From Trichuris trichiura (lineage: Eukaryota > Nematoda > Enoplea > Trichinellida > Trichuridae), in assembly GCA_037903355.1 (NCBI GenBank), contig JBAJFE010000042.1, positions 942,001 through 1,006,000 on the forward strand: a DNA stretch of 64,000 nt, in the 5' to 3' direction. The position numbers and the translations under genes were made by a program. This document shows positions 60,557-64,000 of the stretch, in pieces; positions within the stretch are counted from its first letter, which is position 1; every line of letters starts with the position of its first letter. The notes beneath the pieces were generated by a model. That model did not search any database. It had not been told where the DNA came from and saw nothing but the letters and a program-made list of their open reading frames with translations.

Positions 60557-63327
60557 CTGCAGTAGCAATAGGAAATGGATTAGTAATTGTTCTCAGAATA
60601 CAAACACATTATAACAAAAAATCAGCTATCACTTACTCGTGTACATACGCAAATAAAAGAAGATAAATTAATAAACCGATATTCAGGTCATTTGTACGAA
60701 AAGCGTTGCGTGCCTTGAACAGATTTCGCTACTAATAAACAGCTCTCCATCCGCGTAGGAAACAGCCATTTGCCGATTAGCAAACTTAAACGCCTAAGCT
60801 CAACCGAAGAGACAAATACTGGACATATATTGATTTCATTTATCTGACATAAACATAGTTTGAGCAATAGTGACAACAATGCCAAGAATAATTGAACCTG
60901 AGCGTACCCCACTGCGTAGCGCGTTCATCAAGGCGAAACCGAAGCCAACAACTGTCAGCGATAACTTTGGTACGCATCCAACTGGACTCCAATGATGACG
61001 ATGCCGTAACAGGGCTGGAGGCGCCAATTTCGTTATTATTAGGAATTTACAGAAGAACTTCCGGGGAACGCTATGCTGATTTGAAAATATGCTTGAAGAG
61101 CACATGGAGTTTTACGACACTGGGTGGGACGCTACAAATATGAGAAAAAACAAAAATTGAGCATGCAGGATGCTACTTGTACTTTCAAACGTCAGCTGGC
61201 AACTGCTCGAAAGGCTGTGATTGACGTAAACTATATCTAGTTGGTCCCACTACGTCTATTTTAATTGCTCGAAAGTAGAAAAACCTGTCCTTCACGTTTT
61301 TAAAGCGTTTTAGCTGACGCGGGTGGCACATTCCTGGCTAGAAAACCATTATACAGCCAGCTTTACATCAAGTTCTGCTACGCAGATTTTTTTCACTTTC
61401 CTTTTTTTCGGGACGGCCATAGAAAAGAGTGTTCGCTTGAACGACAACTTTCTTCCTAACAATGGCCGAACGCAATGAGTCTGGCAGTTATTGACAGATT
61501 AGAGCAACTCGTCTAATCGAATGCCTGAGTCGCCATTTCAAGCTGCCGTATTTCATTAGCACCTTTTATTAAAGCGCTTTAGACTGGCCTAGCATCAAGT
61601 GCTTGCATTAATACTTACGCACCTTAAACTAGAGAATCGAACAACGAAGACATGTTCAACCGTATTAGCTTTGAGCAGCGCTATTTAAAAGCCAACAGAC
61701 CGAAGAGAATGCAATTAATCTTTGACGTAGCGTTCCACCAAATAAACTATTTTCTAGACAGTGGAATAAGCCGAAACAAATTACTACTGTAAAAGACTAT
61801 GAGCTTTCCTTAGACGGCAAACACCTGTCAGCTTAGCTCAAAATCTTATAATCAAGGCATACTCGGCTAATGTTAACTTTTCTTTTGATGGAATAGGCGG
61901 GATAAGCTCAACCTAAGGGCGGCATTAGAATCGAAAAACAACTTTATCATATACGCACAAAACATGAAAATTTCAGCCAATTGTCTTTTTTTATGGCAAG
62001 TAAAGACAAAACACTATATATGGAGATGACGCATTAGCAACAGAGGCACACGGTTGTACCGACTGAGAAAATTCAGTGCAGTTATTAATATTCACAGGTT
62101 TAAAGAATTTTTTTGAAGCTATTATTAAAATTGCATTAAAATATTTAGCGAACGACATCTTGTTTTGGGCTTTTGATGGAAGCACCTCATTTTCCCGCTT
62201 TTTGGGCTACCAAATATTTAGAAGTTTAAAAAAAGCATGCGAATTCCGTATACTACTCAATAAATAGCCTTTGGTGCGACGGCGCAAAGTCGCAAAGCTA
62301 ACCATGATAGCATTAGTCTGTTTTCTTTTTTTATGAACGCCCAATTAATAGCAGCACATTTCGTTAGTTTACAAGCGATAATCAGAACCAATTCGTTTAG
62401 TATGTGGACATCTATCACTGAAAAAACATTCATTGCTAACTGTCGATCCTATCAACAAGAGTACGCTATGTCATGATGAAACAATATTGATCAGTTATAA
62501 AGGAAAGCGCTATTCAATTATTAGTACATTATCACTGTTTCGCTGCAATATTGTCTTCCTCATTAGAGCGGAAAGATAAATGGCAACGACTGCTGAGAGC
62601 TATATACAGATGGGATATTAGACAGATTCGCACTCTGCTGTGTACGCATTCGTTAGATTTCATTGAATGACTCTTACTATGTTCACGCATTCATGCCCTC
62701 GCATCGATGACAGCTAGCGAACAGGCCGTCTGCTGAATACTGCTCATTTTATTAACGCAGTGTTGCGCTCCTTGATAATTGTAACAGAAAGCTACTTTTT
62801 AATTATAGACCACTCGCTGAAGCAAACATATTTCAACGTTGCCTGTTATCCCTTGAAAATCAGTTACTGCAAACCGTTGATTGAACAGTACAAGCAGACT
62901 AAAAACTACAGCTTAAACATATTAAAACTCAGCCTATGAAAAATAAATATTTGAAATCAATTTAATTGCAGTTTTAAGAACAGTTCGTTACACTTTTTTG
63001 GGCGGTACAAAGACCCGATAGGCAAAGCATTAATGCTTGAACAGCTCAATTAAGTTCGGGAAAACTTTCAACTGCGACAGAGGGCGTGAGGGCACAGACT
63101 GTTCAGCCTTTGATTATACGGTAGGACGTTAAGATGCAGTATTCATTGCAAAGAAAAGGTTATACACCCAAACCCTCTTTTCATATGTTGACTTTCGCGT
63201 AAAAGATGCTCAAACAAAGCTGCAACTTTTGTGTAAAGAAAAAAGCAAACTATCGCTTAAAACCACGGATCGTAACTCACTCGAACGCGCTTGCATTTGG
63301 AAAACAATTAATTTGAAGAAAGCTTAC
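60557..63327. other. No supported gene
   Basis: ORFs at 60836-61105 (minus, hydrophobic) and 60892-61143 (plus) overlap and cannot both be real. If the minus exons at 60377 and 63328 belong to one gene, this is intronic. Confidence 0.35.
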
Positions 63328-63515
63328 CTGCTACAATCGTAAAGCTGCCGTGTTTATCGGTTGTATGGATCAAAAACGGAGAATGCTTTGAATGAGCCGT
63401 TTCCATACCCGCAACGCTATGCCAATCGAACGCACGGTAGGCGAACGATAGGTGCGCCTCACCTTTCGTTATCATTGGATATTTCAAATACAGACTTGGC
63501 TTCCGCAAAGGCTCT
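63328..63515 (-). CDS. Candidate internal exon of an unknown minus-strand gene
   Basis: AATTTTCAG acceptor, 188 nt open frame (phase 2 in, phase 1 out) and GTAAGC donor. It encodes PLRKPSLYLKYPMITKGEAH and RAFDWHSVAGMETAHSKHSP, then HGSFTIVAG. Both splice sites are strong. The gene probably starts beyond the right edge; a further GTAAGC at 63968-63973 (minus) could end an upstream exon. Product unknown. Confidence 0.45.
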
Positions 63516-64000
63516 CTGAAAATTACGTTCATTAATTTAATACCATGTCAGTGTCATTTCAGTAGTTCAGTCATTCGTAATCTAAACCGAAGCCACACAG
63601 GAAAACGACTAAAGCGTTAACTGAAAAAGCATGGTTACAGCAAGACAGTAGTGAGCACTGTCAATTGGAAACGATTTTCATTTCGCTTTCAGCATGAAAA
63701 GTCGCTGAATCACGTCTTTAGAGAAAAAGAGGCGCTTTTCACTGACGACGCGAGAACGAAGCAACACGCGGCGTTTCGCGCTAGTTTCTTTTTCCTACGC
63801 TTTGTCGCTTCGTTTACGGACGACTTCACTGAAAATATTTTATAAGAAACCGCTTACACGTTCCACGCCGAATATCTGACGTTGCTATACTTTTCGATTG
63901 TTCAAAAGTTCGTTATGAAAGAGCATTCAACCCACTGATGAAACCTAAATGAGGAGACTGAAGCTTACATGGATTCTTTTTGCTACTCCTCGCCAACAGT

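Noticed and set aside
60836..61143. Overlapping ORFs on both strands (hydrophobic minus, acidic plus).
   Set aside because: Each is open, but neither has a coherent splice context or a recognised motif, and they exclude each other.

Overview
This is a window of invertebrate nuclear DNA. Most genes are split by short introns (about 46-75 nt) with GT-AG ends and TTTTCAG-like acceptors. Base composition is moderately AT-rich, and AAT microsatellites and transposon insertions are present. The gene set (UNC-31/CAPS, DCAF1, SEL1L, Nova-like KH protein) is animal. Intron size, acceptor style and gene density suggest a nematode, possibly a clade I (Trichuris-like) worm. That placement is inference. 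I rebuilt gene models by hand from reading frame, splice sites and remembered protein families, and checked every junction for phase.

Layout. 1-898 (+): 3' end of a Nova-like KH gene. 1336-3132 (-): CNPPD1-type cyclin. 5935-7606 (+): eIF5. A dense minus-strand cluster follows: SEL1L (15579-13138), MRPS5 (12965-11487) and a gene I cannot name (11131-7758). The first intron resolved for that last gene holds two Penelope-like insertions (9165-10709 and 10782-11006), each flanked by a target-site duplication. 17569-17860 (-): small predicted secreted protein. 19433-20480 (+): MRPL28. 22817-29614 (+): DCAF1 (VprBP) in 30 exons. 35084-36319 (+): intronless alpha-1,3-fucosyltransferase. 38345-39139 (-): intronless diphthine-ammonia ligase DPH6. 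44039-53297 (-): CAPS/UNC-31 in 28 exons. From 53.3 kb to the end there are no recognisable conserved genes, only candidate exons, a tandem duplication and a 688-bp foldback element.

The recognised genes are mostly housekeeping: translation initiation (eIF5), mitochondrial ribosome (MRPS5, MRPL28), ER-associated degradation (SEL1L), CRL4 ubiquitin ligase substrate choice (DCAF1) and diphthamide synthesis (DPH6). CAPS/UNC-31 (dense-core vesicle exocytosis) and the Nova-like RNA-binding protein are neuronal in the animals where they are studied. Nothing here looks like an operon-encoded defence or biosynthetic system. The most unusual structures are the paired Penelope insertions with their perfect 55-bp inverted repeat and hammerhead-like cores, an excess of GC-AG introns, and a duplicated splice acceptor in CNPPD1.
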